Source: Symsagittifera roscoffensis
Lineage: Eukaryota > Xenacoelomorpha > Acoela > Convolutidae
Reading direction: 5' to 3'
DNA: 64,000 nt
Assembly (NCBI RefSeq): GCF_963678635.1
Contig: NW_026971562.1
Span: forward strand, 188,001-252,000
Shown here piece after piece: positions 11,640-22,739 of this stretch; the stretch's first letter is position 1; each line of letters begins with the position of its first letter. The position numbers were made by a program, and so were the translations under genes. Under the pieces are notes generated by a model, which saw only the letters and a list, made by a program, of their open reading frames with translations, ran no database searches and was not told where the DNA came from.

Positions 11640-12350
11640 AACTCGAACGTGTGGGTTTAACCAAACCGAACCGATTTTCTTTATTTGGTTTCTAGTCGTG
11701 TCTAATCAGATATGACCTCCATTTTATGGAAAAGTCGTGTCCAAGCGGAAACTAGATACATTTTAGATACTGCTTATACGTTGTGTTTCCAATCACAAAA
11801 AAAAATTCTTTTTTACAGTGGTTTATCCACTAAGATGACCCTTTTAAGGCATTAAATCTTCCAATTAAGTAAATCTAAACACAAAAGCAATCGCAAATAT
11901 AAATGAAAAAAAGTTGTTTCCGGTTAAAAAATGAGAAATTTTAAGAAAAGAACGGAAATAATTAAGAAAGAAACTAACAAAAGAAAGAAACTTAACATAG
12001 ATAGAACTTCCTCAAATTATTTTTTCCAGTTAACTGAATTTTTAATTTTTTGCTCGTAATTGTGCTGTTTTTTGATTGGATAGTCAAGTTCTCTGATTTT
12101 GATATAATATTGAGAAAATAGCTAAAACTTGATGCATTTTTCGAAGCAAATCTCAGGAAATTTACTCCAAACCTGATCACGAAGGTTTTAGCACAAAGTG
12201 ATAAAGAGTATTGAATAGAATTGTAGCAAAATTTATGACAGATTAAACAAACATGTTGAAGTAAGAATAAGAACTGGCCACCAAAAACATCTGACTGGTC
12301 GAAACTTAAACTCTTTCGCATAAATATTTGCTAGTTTATATGAAAACTCA
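11640..12350. promoter_or_regulatory. CCAAT-box-rich module with TATA-like end (U2)
   Basis: ATTGG/CCAAT-type motifs are spread over this stretch: AACCAAACCGAACC, TCTAATCAGAT, TTCCAATCACAAA and TTGATTGGATAGTC. It ends in GCATAAATATTTGCTAGTTTA. The arrangement is collinear with other units. Confidence 0.35.
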
Positions 12351-12589
12351 ACGCATTTTTTAATGGATGTTTTTAAATTTTTATGAAAGCTGAAAAAGAT
12401 TATCTCTCAAAAACTATTTCACGCTTCATTAACTCCCTGGGGAAATCCTAAAAGTCATCTGTCATATTATCGTGCGACAGTTAAATGAAAAGCATAAAAT
12501 AAGTCATAACATTATAAAGTACAAAGAAGCTGTCTAGCCTTCGCCAGATAAACTGGGGAAAAAAAGATTGAGTCGGATATAAAAGTAAT

Positions 12590-13372
12590 CATTCGTGAGG
12601 AGCTGTCAAAGTTCCCCTGATATCCCGTGGAGCCGAATAGTTAACCTGTCAAAGATAATCCCTTCCTAAAATTTTTACCCAGATAACCAGAGGGAAAAAA
12701 AGATGAAAAAAGTATTCAATAGATTTTTTTGAAAATTAATATCTCTGTGATATATTAGTTTGTGGTCCCATACTGTAAATTGAAACTCACTTTTTAAAAA
12801 AACTTACCATCTGAATCTTTAAATCCAAGAAGTTTTTTAGCCCCTTCATATCACAAAACGTAGGAGTTAGCTAAGAAACGTGTGTATTGGCAAAATCGAG
12901 CACCAAAAATCTCGGGCGCCAAAAAAATTTCTGAAACAAACCATCACACTGATACCTTACTATTTCCTAACTAAAAATATTTGTATACATTTTCTCTATC
13001 TTATTACATATGAAATCTATTCCATATCCTAATACATAGCTTGCAGATCGGATGATCTAGAAAACATGGAGTCTGCACATGGGTGTCTGCAACCACCATC
13101 CAATCCCCCCCAGATCAGCTCACTCGTGTACTACTAATATGAGTCACTCAAATAACCACAAAAGGAAACATAACCTGATATAGAACTTTTGTGTGAAGTA
13201 TAATACTGAATTATACCATCACACTGAAAGCTTACCATTCCCTATCTTAAAACATCAGTAAACCTGTTCCAGATACTAAAACATTAGAAATTTATTCCAT
13301 ATCATAAAACATAGCTTGAAGATCGGATGCTCTATTCCCTGTCCTGAAACATCAGGGTTTGCAACCATCCTC
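12590..13372. repeat. ~335-bp module, variant (U2)
   Basis: Same blocks as at 9,640: GATAATCCCTTC, AACTTACCATCTGAA, GTAGGAGTTAGCTAAGAAACG, AAAATCGAGCACCAAAAAT. A partial unit start lies near 13,100. No gene is seen. Confidence 0.65.
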
Positions 13373-13799
13373 TGATCAATTTACGCTTCTACTACTAATA
13401 TGAGTCATTTAATTAACAATTTAAGGAAACAGAACTGTAAAAAGAGTTTTGGTACCAAACTTTGAGTTGTGTTTTTGTTAGTGCTGCTGTATAAGTCCAC
13501 AACTCTAAGCAAAAGTTATCATTCCAAATAGCTGCTACTTTTTGACATGTTTTTTTTGCTGACCGTGTCCTTTTTTCAATGATAAAATTTAAAAAAATTG
13601 ATAACTTCTCTGTTTTCTTTTAGATGGTTACAAAGTTACCAAAAGTTTTAGAGGAAGTGAAAAAAAAGTCACCGTTTCTCAAAGAATTTGCAAAATTTTC
13701 ATCAAATATTCGGACAAATTGTAACACTTTTTTTCTGATTTTCAAGAAGCTGCAAAAAATGTTTCAATAGTTTTTAAGAATTAAACAAAAATTCATAAA

Positions 13800-14365
13800 G
13801 TGAAAGTTGTTTTGTTTTTTTTTTCGACAAAATATGCAAAATTTTTCACTTTTGTCTTAAAAATGCAAAACAAAAATTTCATTTTGGGGGAAAAAGTTTC
13901 AGTTTTTTTGACAATATGTGATAATGATTTTACTTTCATTGACAAAATGCAAAAAGCGCTTCAATTTTTGAACGAAAAGAATTTGAAAATTGTTCTACTT
14001 CTTTTGACAAAATGCGATAAGCGTTTCAATTTTTTGGACAAGATGTGAAACATGTTTCAATACTTTTGACAAGATGTGAAAAGTGTTTCCCTTTTTTTGA
14101 CAAAATACAAATAGTGCTTTATTTTTTTGACGAGATATTAAAAAACTTCAACTTTCCTTTTAAGATGCTATTAGTTTTCCATTTTTTTTTCAACAAAACG
14201 CGAAAAAATGTTTTTTTATTCGGACAAGATGTGAAAAATGTTTCATCTTTTCTGACAATATTTTTGAAAATTGTTTTACTTCTATTGACAAAATGCGATA
14301 TACGTTTCAATTTTTTGGACAAGATGTGAAACATGTTTCAAAATTTTTGACGGAGTAAAATTCAA
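13800..14365. repeat. Degenerate ~31-bp tandem array (U3)
   Basis: Units such as GACAAGATGTGAAACATGTTTCA and GACAAAATGCGATAAGCGTTTCA. Overlapping ORFs on both strands here are repeat artefacts. Confidence 0.85.
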
Positions 14366-14384
14366 AAAACTATTATTTACAAAA

Positions 14385-14860
14385 AAATTAATCAAAGAGT
14401 TGACGAACAGCAGAAAAGCTCTGGAACTTCTATACAAAACGAAGAGCTGATCGAGGTTCCATTGATGGTGGTTGTTGTGGAGGGGTGTTTTGAGGAGTCG
14501 TTTTTTCTGAGAAGCCTTCAATTTTATCTATTGTGATCGAGTTTTCGGCTGTTTCCATTTCCGTATCGCAAGGATAGAGACAATTGTTGACAGATTAAGC
14601 AACTTAACCAGAGTTAGGAATCTCGGGATAAATCATTCTCACATGCTCATCAACTTCCTGTATCAAATGGCTTGACCAAAAATATTTATCTGTGAAAGGT
14701 TTTTGCATAAAAAGATGATAATTGAAATCGCTTTTCATTACTTCCACCATGTGCCAGACTTGATTGGGATGTCCATTTGGGCTGAAAACATTCCGTTTCT
14801 CGCGTTTGAATTTGTACTTGATCGAGCGAAACTCTACAGACTTCATAAAAGAATGCTGTT
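14385..14860 (-). pseudogene. YPEIP-family ORF, subfamily B (U3 copy)
   Basis: An 80-codon frame reads KREKRNVFSPNGHPNQVWHM, FTDKYFWSSHL, EVDEHVRMIYPEIPNSG, then a stop. The downstream part (SAENSITID-like) is in another frame. A start-like ATGTTTTCTGTGCAAAACAGC lies just upstream. Confidence 0.5.
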
Positions 14861-14999
14861 TTGCACAGAAAACATCATTTTGAGTGATAAATTGAGTAAA
14901 AGATACCGAGTAAAAACAAGAACTACGACTGTTTAAGAGCTGAGAGAGAGATATTAGTTGACGGTAGTTAAATTAAAAAGAAAAAGGTTGTAGGTCAGA

Positions 15000-15415
15000 G
15001 GGATGGGTATCTTCAACTCGAACGTGTGGGTTTAACCAATCCGAACCGATTTTTTTTATTTGGTTTCTAGTCGTGTCCAATCAGATATAACCTCCCTTTT
15101 ATGTAAAAGTCGTATCCAAGCGGAAACAAGATACATTTTAGATACTGCTTACACCTTGTGTTTCCAATCACAAAAAATGTTCTTTTTTACAGTGGTATAT
15201 CCACTAAGATGGACTTTTTAAGGCATTGAATCTTCCAATTAATTAAATCTAAACACAAAAGCAGTCGCAAAAATAAATGAACATAAGTTGTTTTCTGTTA
15301 AAAAATGAGAAATTTTAACAAAAGAACGGAAATAATTAAGAAAGAAGCTAACAAAAAAAAGAAAGTTAACATAGGTAGAACTTCCTCAAATTACTTTTTC
15401 CAGTTAATTGGAAAG
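15000..15415. promoter_or_regulatory. CCAAT-box-rich module (U3)
   Basis: AACCAATCCGAACC, GTGTCCAATCAGATAT and TTTCCAATCACAAAA lie within about 160 bp. The module is cut at CCAGTTAATTG and joined to a 31-bp array. Confidence 0.4.
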
Positions 15416-15424
15416 TTGTTCCGT

Positions 15425-15960
15425 CTTTTTTCGACAAAAAATGCAAAATGTTTCACTTTTATCTAAATAATGCAAAAAGAAATTTTCCTTTTTTGACAAG
15501 ATGCGAAAAGTAATTTCATTTTGGAAAAAAAAGTTTCAAGATGTGATAATTATTTTACTTTCATTGACAAAATGCAAAAGCGCTTTAATTTTTGAACGAC
15601 AAGAGATGAAATGCGTGTCAATTTCGACCAAAACTTACAAATTTTATGACAAGTTTTTGAAAAATGTTTTATGTTTTTTGACAAAATGCGATAAGCGTTT
15701 AAACTTTTTGGGACAAGATGTGGAACATGTCTCAATATTTTTGACAAGATGTGAAAAGTGTTTCACTTTTTTCGACAAAACACAAATATTGCTTCGTTTT
15801 TTTGACAACATGTTGAAAAACTTCAATTTTCCTTTTAAGATGCTAGAAGTATTTCAATTTTTTCAACAAAACGCAAAAAAATGTTTTTTTTTCGGACAAG
15901 ATGTGAAAATTTTTTCAACTTTTCTGACAAGATGCAAAAAATCATCGTTTATTTTCCCTT
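15425..15960. repeat. Degenerate ~31-bp tandem array (U4)
   Basis: One of the cleanest arrays, with GACAAGATGTGAAAAGTGTTTCAC units. A 153-codon plus-strand frame crosses it with a recurring Phe/Lys/Leu pattern of about 10 residues. The unit length is not a multiple of three and the frame is not conserved in other arrays, so I do not call a gene. Confidence 0.85.
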
Positions 15961-16196
15961 GAAATGAAAATTTCTTTTGTTTTTTTTATATGTGTGCAAA
16001 TTTTGATCGAGTTTCTTAAAATGTGTTAATTTAAGTTAATTTAAGTTATATTCGAATTGCTTCTTTCAACCATTTGGAATGATTTACCCCGAACTTCTCA
16101 TCTCAAATCTTAGCTAAAAAAAGACTTGGAAGAAATTTTTAAAAATTAAAAAGAACGAAGTAAAATTCAAAAACAAGGATTTACAAACAAAATTAA

Positions 16197-16634
16197 TCAA
16201 TGAGCTGACAAACAGCAGAAAAGTTTTGGACGTTCAATACAAAATGCAGAGCTGATCGAGGTTCCATCGATGATGGTTGTTGTGGAGGGGTGTTTTGAGG
16301 AGTAGTTTTTTTCTGAGAAGCCTTCATTTTTATCTATTGTGATCGAGTTTTCGGCTGATTCCATCTCCTTCCACCAATGATAGAGAAAATTGTTGACTGC
16401 TTGAGCCACATCATCACCAGAGTAAGGAATCTCGGGATAAATTTTTCTCACATGCTCATCAACTTCCTTCTTCAATTGGTTTGACCAAAAATATTTATCT
16501 GTGAAAGTTTTTTGCATAAGATGATGATCGTTGAAATCGCTATTCATCACTTCCACCATGTGCCAGACTTGATCGGGATATCCATTTGGGCTAAAAAATT
16601 TCCGTTTCTCGCGTTTGAATTTGTCCTTGATCAA
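16197..16634 (-). CDS. YPEIP-family ORF, best-preserved copy (subfamily B)
   Basis: This is the longest open member, 145 codons. Motifs in order: KFKREKRKFFSPNGYPDQVW, MVEVM, HHLMQKTFTDKYFWSNQL, EVDEHVRKIYPEIPYSG, VAQAVNNFLYHW, EMESAENSITID, then a Ser/Thr-rich tail ending in FCCLSAH. The first listed codon is TTG. In-frame coding similarity continues upstream to a TAA in what is ATGTTTTCTGTGCAAAAC in sister copies, so the true 5' end is uncertain and may be an upstream exon. I see no signal peptide, membrane segment or known catalytic motif. At least eight related copies exist here, each between a 31-bp array and a CCAAT module. I do not recognise the family. The alternative is a non-coding repeat that is open by chance, but the protein-level similarity to subfamily A argues against that. 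Confidence 0.5.
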   Translation of the reverse strand: MIKDKFKREKRKFFSPNGYPDQVWHMVEVMNSDFNDHHLMQKTFTDKYFWSNQLKKEVDEHVRKIYPEIPYSGDDVAQAVNNFLYHWWKEMESAENSITIDKNEGFSEKNYSSKHPSTTTIIDGTSISSAFCIERPKLFCCLSAH

Positions 16635-16719
16635 GCTAAACTCTACAGAATACTTAAGAGTGCTGTTTTAAACAGAAAACATCATTCTGAGTGATAAGTT
16701 GAGTAAAAGATAGCAAAAA

Positions 16720-17190
16720 AAGTACTGAATATTTGCTTTGTAATTGTGTCCAATCAGATTTACCATCTTTTATGGAACTGTTATATAAAAGTGGTGTCCA
16801 ATCGAAAAGAAGATACATTTTAGATACTCCTCACACCTTTTGTTTCCAAACCCAAAAATATCTTTTTTACAGTGGAATATCCACCAAGATGACCCCTTTT
16901 AAGGCATTAAATCTTCCAATTAAGTAAATCTAAACACAAAAACAATCGCAAAATCAAATGAACATAAGTTTTTTCCTGTCAAAAAATGAGAAATATTAAC
17001 AAATGAACGGAAATAATTAAGAAAGAAACTAACAAAAGAAAGAAAGTTAACATAGGTAGAACTTCCTCAAATTACTTTTTCCAGTAAATTGAATTTTTTG
17101 TTGGTAATTGTGCTGTTTTTTGATTGGACAGTCAAGTTCTCTGATGTTGATGTAATATTGAGAAAATGGCTAAAATTTTTTGCATTTTTC
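16720..17190. promoter_or_regulatory. CCAAT-box-rich module (U4)
   Basis: GTGTCCAATCAGATT, GTGTCCAATCGAAA, CTTCCAATTAAG and TTGATTGGACAGTC occur in the order seen in the other units. Confidence 0.35.
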
Positions 17191-17500
17191 GAAATAAATC
17201 CCAGGGAGTTCCTAACACATCTGATTGTATCATCTTTCGATCATATTGACAATGGTTGATCAAATTTCAATTTACATATCAAAATATTGATTGTCTTTAC
17301 ACTCTGTACAAGTCCATATTTCAATCGATTGTTATTACATCAGCTGGTCAAGTTTTCAAACAAATTGATCGTGCATTTCATCACAGTTTGAATTGGAAAA
17401 GAGCTGAAGAAAAGCCAAAATTTGAGAAGAAAAGATTGTGAGGCAAAAATGACAACCGTATGATTTATGTTCTTAACAAAAGTCGAAAACCTATCAAACA
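17191..17500. other. Sequence not shared with other units
   Basis: A stretch that interrupts the usual unit order. A 61-codon plus-strand frame (17,256-17,441) has no recognisable motif. It may be a foreign fragment. Confidence 0.4.
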
Positions 17501-17509
17501 TCGAAAAGT

Positions 17510-17840
17510 AGTTTGTTTTTTTTTTCTGACGAGGTGTGAAAATTGGTTCAATTTTTTTGAAGAAAAGGGCAAAATGTTTCATTTTTATTGACGAACTTCA
17601 AAAAAAAATCATTTTTTTTTCGCCATGATGCGAAAAAAGTCTTTAAATTTTGTGAAAATTGTTTCATTTTTTTTGACAGGGTGTGAAAATGCGATAAGGG
17701 TTTTACTTTCTCATTAAATTGCAGATAGTGCTTCATTTTTTTGACAGGATGAGAAAAATTTTTCAACTTTTTCTACAAGATGCTAAAGGTGTTTCAATTT
17801 TTTCTACAAAAGGCGAAGAGGGTTTTTTTTTAAAATGGAC
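17510..17840. repeat. Short degenerate ~31-bp array
   Basis: GACAGGATGAGAAAAATTTTTCA and GACAGGGTGTGAAAATGCGAT units, more diverged than the other arrays. Confidence 0.7.
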
Positions 17841-17929
17841 GGTTTTTTTGATGGTTACGAATTTGTTAATAGTGATCATGTCAATTTTTCGATTAATCTT
17901 GTCAATTAATTTTAAGTGAGAGTGGTGGG

Positions 17930-18500
17930 TACCTTCAACTCGAAAGTGTGAGCTTAACCAAACCGAACTGATTTTCCTTATTTGGTTTTTAGTCGTGTCC
18001 AATCAGATTTCAGCTTCCTTTTATGGAATTATCATATCAAAATCGTGTCCTATCGGAAACAAAGTTCCATTTTAGGAACTGCCTACACTTGTGCTTTCAA
18101 TCACAAAAAATGTTTTTTTTTATGGTGGTATATAACCTTTCAAGGACTTAACTCTTCACATAAGTGAATATATTTGCAAAAGCAATCTCAAAAATAAACG
18201 AACATAAGTTGTTTGCTGTAAAAAACGAAAATGGTAACAAAATAACAAAAATTAAAACGAAAAAAGTAACAAAAGAAAGAATGTTAATAAAATGAGAATG
18301 TCCACAATTAAATTCTTCAATTTAAATGAATTTTTCCTAAGTAATCAATGAAACAAAGCTGTTTTTTGATTGGATAGTCAGTTCGTCTGTTGTGATGTAA
18401 ATTTGAGAAAAAAGCTCAAATCTGATGAATTTTTCTAAGCAAATCTCAGAAAATCTTATTCCAAAACTAATTTTGATGGATTCTGATTGCTTGATTTCAA
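17930..18500. promoter_or_regulatory. CCAAT-box-rich module (U4, second)
   Basis: AACCAAACCGAACTG, GTGTCCAATCAGATTT and TTGATTGGATAGTC. More diverged than the U2/U3 modules. Confidence 0.35.
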
Positions 18501-18985
18501 ACAAAAAGCCATCTTGTTACTTGCAACAACAAACTGAAACAAAATCATTCTGATTTCCTTTACGCAAAACACGAAATATCTATACATTTTTTAATTTTTT
18601 GAAAAAAAAAATCATTTTTGAAAGAAAGAAAAAGACTCCAAGTAAAACATTATCTGGGACATTTAGAAATTCCACTTTGATGTGTTTTTATAAACGTCTT
18701 GGACAAATAAAAATTCCCTTTTTGATAACTTTTCAAATTTTGGTACTTACTGAATCTACCAATTTTTCGATAGAAGTATTTGTATATACGATTTTTTTGT
18801 TCGAGAGGAAGATCAAGTGGTAGAGTTAAAGTCCAAGTATTAGCATAATTTTCAAGACAGTCAAACAATCGTATAATTCTTACAACTGATATAGATAGTT
18901 TTTTCAAGTGTTTTTTGATGTCCGATCTGTCTAACACTTTTAACAGACATGATTGTCTATAGACTTCAACCAACGCTAATTGAAA
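18501..18985. other. Unassigned stretch before polymerase fragment
   Basis: Contains a 107-codon minus-strand frame and a 74-codon plus-strand frame. Neither has a motif I recognise, and neither is repeated elsewhere in the window. Confidence 0.4.
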
Positions 18986-18989
18986 AGTT

Positions 18990-20030
18990 GGAGGAATTCA
19001 GTCTTTCAGTTTCCGAAGATAACAAATTATTCAACAACCTAGCCATTTTTGACTTCGAGTCGATATGTTTTCCAACAAACGAACTGAAAGACATGCAAAC
19101 TACGCCGTGGATTTGAAAACAATATCATCAAATCTGATCAATGAACGAGGAGAAAACTCTACAAACGGGTAAACCAAGTTTGCTCAGTCAGTTGTTGATG
19201 CTAGAACGGAAAGAGATGATAACTCTTTATCTGGGAACTATGAAATTTTTAGGCAATGCATCCTACGGCTACAAATATTGGATATATCAGGACATACCAT
19301 CACACATTTTTAAATAACGTGATAATGCACAAAATAATTAATGAAGCACTCTCCAAACGCTTGAACACTGTTCAAAAAAATTTGTACGAGATTGAGTTAG
19401 TATAATAAAAAACTTAACATAAAACTAATTATTGGATTTTCTCCCTTATCGTCGTGTTTTTCAATCTACTGTGTGGAAAGCTGAGAATCCAGGAGCTTTA
19501 CTACAACAGTTGTGGTAAGATAAACTCGAAGAATTGGAATTTGACACCAATTTGCTGCTTTTAGCTCACGCTGAAGAAATTTTGTATGATTGATTTCATT
19601 CGGAGAAGCAAGATGACTGAGAAAAATTGAGAGAAAATTGAATGCAGAGATTCATTTGAAACAGATTTAAAAACAAACTATATTTCGAACATGTTGTAGC
19701 GTTCACAAAAAATACGATAAACGAGAGACTGGATATGAAAAAAGTTTTTTTTAGGTGTACGGAGATGCTATGTTTATGTAGCAAAAACTATTGTCGTCAT
19801 GACAACAAGATAAAATATAGCCGCAAATGATTGAAAAAAGTAGTTCTAGAGGAATGCGGCGATGATCCTGTAGCGAAACACAGGATAGTACATGACAAAG
19901 CAATCAATTTGTCATCAACAAACTGGTATTCAGAACCATGAATCAAGCGGTCGCTTTATACGACCAATTGAAGAAGTTGTTGAGTTTCTTTGACTCAAAA
20001 AGACAAATTCAGTTTGATGGAATAAAAAAA
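18990..20030 (+). pseudogene. Third remnant of the zinc-finger-type protein-primed polymerase
   Basis: Three landmarks survive in the right order. The exonuclease-I-type motif LAIFDFESICFP lies at about 19,039-19,074. A polymerase motif-B-type segment MKFLGNASYGYK lies at about 19,240-19,275. A C-terminal-type segment MNQAVALYDQLKKLLSFF lies at about 19,938-19,992. Distances are far too short for a complete enzyme, so large internal deletions occurred. Stops separate the pieces. It belongs to the same family as the remnants at 3,202 and 52,570 but is more diverged. Confidence 0.65.
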
Positions 20031-20204
20031 AACATTGAACTTGTAAATAACTTATAGTTTGGTTTAATTCAATGCAGAATTGATTAACTAACTCTAAATT
20101 TGCGGTAAAATGATTGTACGCAGCAGTGGTTCATAAAATTAGTTTTTTAATTTTTTTTTTTAAAAACTTGATCTTTTTCTCTTGAAGTAGAAGTTAAATG
20201 AGGA

Positions 20205-20330
20205 ACGGATGGATCGGCAAACTCGGGCGCTTAAAAAATACCATCTTACCATCTCAAACCTCGTATCTTATTACATGACAAAACCTGTAACCTATCTTAG
20301 TACTTGGGAATTCTATTCATGTCTGCTAAT
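20205..20330. repeat. Fragment of the ~335-bp module
   Basis: CGGCAAACTCGGGCGC, ACCATCTTACCATCT and CCTATCTTAGTACTTGGGAA blocks, cut and joined to the unit block TTTTTGACATGTTTTTTTT. Confidence 0.6.
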
Positions 20331-20416
20331 TTTTGACATGTTTTTTTTTTGCTGATCGTGTCATTTTTTCAATGATAAAGTTAAAAAAATTTGATAATTT
20401 CTCTATTTTCTTTTAG

Positions 20417-20569
20417 ATGGTTACAAAGTTACCAAAAGTGTTAGAGGAAGAGAAAAAAAGTCACCGTTTCTCAAAGAATTTGCAAAGTTTTCATCAAATG
20501 TTCGGACAAATTGTAACTCTTTTTTTTCTGATTTTCAAGAAGCTGCAAAAAATGTTTCTATATTTTTAA
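20417..20569 (+). CDS. Short conserved ORF (best short copy, 50 codons)
   Basis: ATG directly after CTATTTTCTTTTAG opens MVTKLPKVLEEEKKSHRFSK and continues to a TAA after a Phe/Lys-rich end. The copy at 62,426 keeps the frame further. The splice-acceptor-like context and repeated start suggest a coding exon of the ancestral element. Function is unknown. The copy is adjacent to the 31-bp array. Confidence 0.35.
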   Translation: MVTKLPKVLEEEKKSHRFSKNLQSFHQMFGQIVTLFFLIFKKLQKMFLYF

Positions 20570-20599
20570 AGAATTAAAAAAAAATTCATGAAGTGAAAG

Positions 20600-21130
20600 T
20601 TGTTTCGTTTTTTTTTTCTACAAAATATGCAAAATTTTTCACTTTTATCTAAAAAATGCAAACTGAAAAATTTCATTTTTTTGACAAGATGCGAAAAGTA
20701 AGTTTCATTTTGGGGGAAAAAGTTTCGATTTTTTTGACAAGTTGTGATAATTACTTTATTTTCATTGACAAAATGCAAAAAGCGCTTCAATTTTTGAACG
20801 ACAATAATTCAATTTTGACCATAACTTGCAAATTTTTGACAAGAATTTGAAAATTGCCTTACTTTTTTTGACAAAATGCTATAAGCGTTTCAATTTATTG
20901 GACTAGATGTGAAACATGTTTAAAAATATTTGACAAGATGTGAAAAGTGTTTTTACTTTTTTCGACAAATTACAAATAGTGCTTCATTTTTTTGACAAGA
21001 AATTGAAAAACTTCAACTATCCTCTTAAGATGCTAGAAGTATTCCAATTTTTTCAACAAAACGCGAAAAAATGTTTTTTTTTTCGGACAAGATGTGTAAA
21101 ATTTTTCATCTTTTCTGACAATATTTTTAC
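20600..21130. repeat. Degenerate ~31-bp tandem array
   Basis: GACAAGATGCGAAAAGTAAGTTTCA, GACAAGATGTGAAAAGTG and similar units, ending at the GGAGTAAAATTCA junction. Confidence 0.85.
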
Positions 21131-21174
21131 CGGAGTAAAATTCAACAAATTATTATTTACAAACAAAATTAATC

Positions 21175-21640
21175 AAAGAGCTGACGAGCAGCAGAAAAGC
21201 TCTGGAAGTTCTAAACAAAACGCAGAGCTGATCGAGGTTCCATCGATGGTGGCTGTTGTGGAGGGATGTTTTGAGGCGTCATTTTTTTGAGAAGCCCTCA
21301 ATTTTGTCTAATGTGATCAAGTTTTCGGCTGATTCCATCTCCTTCTCGCAAGGATAGAGAAAATTGTTGACTGATTGAGCCACATAACCAGAGTTAGGAA
21401 TCTCGGGGTAAATCTTTCTCACATGCTCATCAACTTCCTCCATCAAATGACTTGACCAAAAATATGTATCTGTGAAAGGTTTTTGCATAAAATGATGTGA
21501 TTGAAATCACTTTTCATCACTTCCACCATGTTCCAGACTTGATTGAGATATATATTTGGGCTAAAAACATTCCGTTTCTCAAGTTTGAATTTGTACTTGA
21601 TCGAGCGAAACTCTACAGACTACATATTGCTGTTTTGCAC
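21175..21640 (-). pseudogene. YPEIP-family ORF, subfamily B
   Basis: The open 69-codon part reads QKPFTDTYFWSSHL, EVDEHVRKIYPEIPNSG, EKEMESAENLITLDKIEGF. The 5' part (SVEFRSIKYKFK, QVWNMVEVM-like) is separated by a frame break in the HHF region. ATGTTTTCTGTGCAAAACAGC precedes it. Confidence 0.5.
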
Positions 21641-21779
21641 AGAAAACATCATTTTGAGTGATGATGTGAGTAAAAGATACCGAGTAAAAACAAGAACTAC
21701 GACTGATTAAGAGCTGAGAGAGAGAATAGTTGACGGTAGTTAAATTAAAAATAAAAAATAGTTATAGGTCAGAGGGATG

Positions 21780-22480
21780 GGTATCTTCAACTCGAACGTG
21801 TGGGTTTAACCAATTCGAACAATTTTTCACTATTTTTTTTTCTTGTCGTGTCCAATCAGATATTACCTCCCTTTTATGGAAAAGTCGTGTCCAAGCAAAA
21901 ACAAGATACATTTTAGATACTGCTTACATCTTGTGTTTCCAATCACAAAAAATGTTCTTTTTCACAGTGGTATATCCACTAGCATGACACTTTTAAGGCA
22001 TTGAATCTTCCAATTAATTAAATCTAAACACAAAAGCAGTCGCAAAAGTAAATGATTATAAATTCTTTCCTTTAAAAAAAGAAACATTTTAACAAAAGAA
22101 CGGAAATAATTAAGAAAGAAACTAACAAAAGAAAGAAAGTTAACATAGGTAGAATTTCCTCAAATTATTTTTTCCAGTTAATTGAATTTTTTGTCGGTAA
22201 TTGTGCTGTTTTTTGATTGGATAGTCAAGTTCTCTGATTTTGATAAAATATTGAGAAAATAGCTAAAATTTGATGCATTTTTTGAAGCAAATCTCAGGGA
22301 ATTTTACTCCAAACCTGATCATGCAGGTTTTAGCACAAATTGATAAAGAGGACCGAAAAAAAAATTGACGCAAAAATTATGACTGATTAAATAAACATGT
22401 TGAAGTAAGAAAGAGAACTGGCATAAAACATCTGATTGGTCGAAACTTAAACACTTTCGCATAAATATATCCTGGTTATA
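21780..22480. promoter_or_regulatory. CCAAT-box-rich module
   Basis: GTGTCCAATCAGATAT, TTTCCAATCACAAAA, TTGATTGGATAGTC and CTGATTGGTCGAAAC, ending in CATAAATATATCC. Confidence 0.35.
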
Positions 22481-22739
22481 ATGAAAACTCAACGCATTTT
22501 TGAATGGATGTTTTTAAATTTTTATGAAAGTTGAAAATGATTATCTCTCAAAAAAGCATTTCACGCTTCATTAACTCCCTGGGGAAATCCTAAAATTCAT
22601 CTGTCATTTTATCGTGCGATAGTTAAATGAAAATGGATAAAATAAGTCATAAAATTATTAAGTACAAAGGAGCTGTCATGCCTTCGCCAGATAAACTGGG
22701 GAATGAAAGATTGAGTCGGATATAAAAGTAATAATTCGT

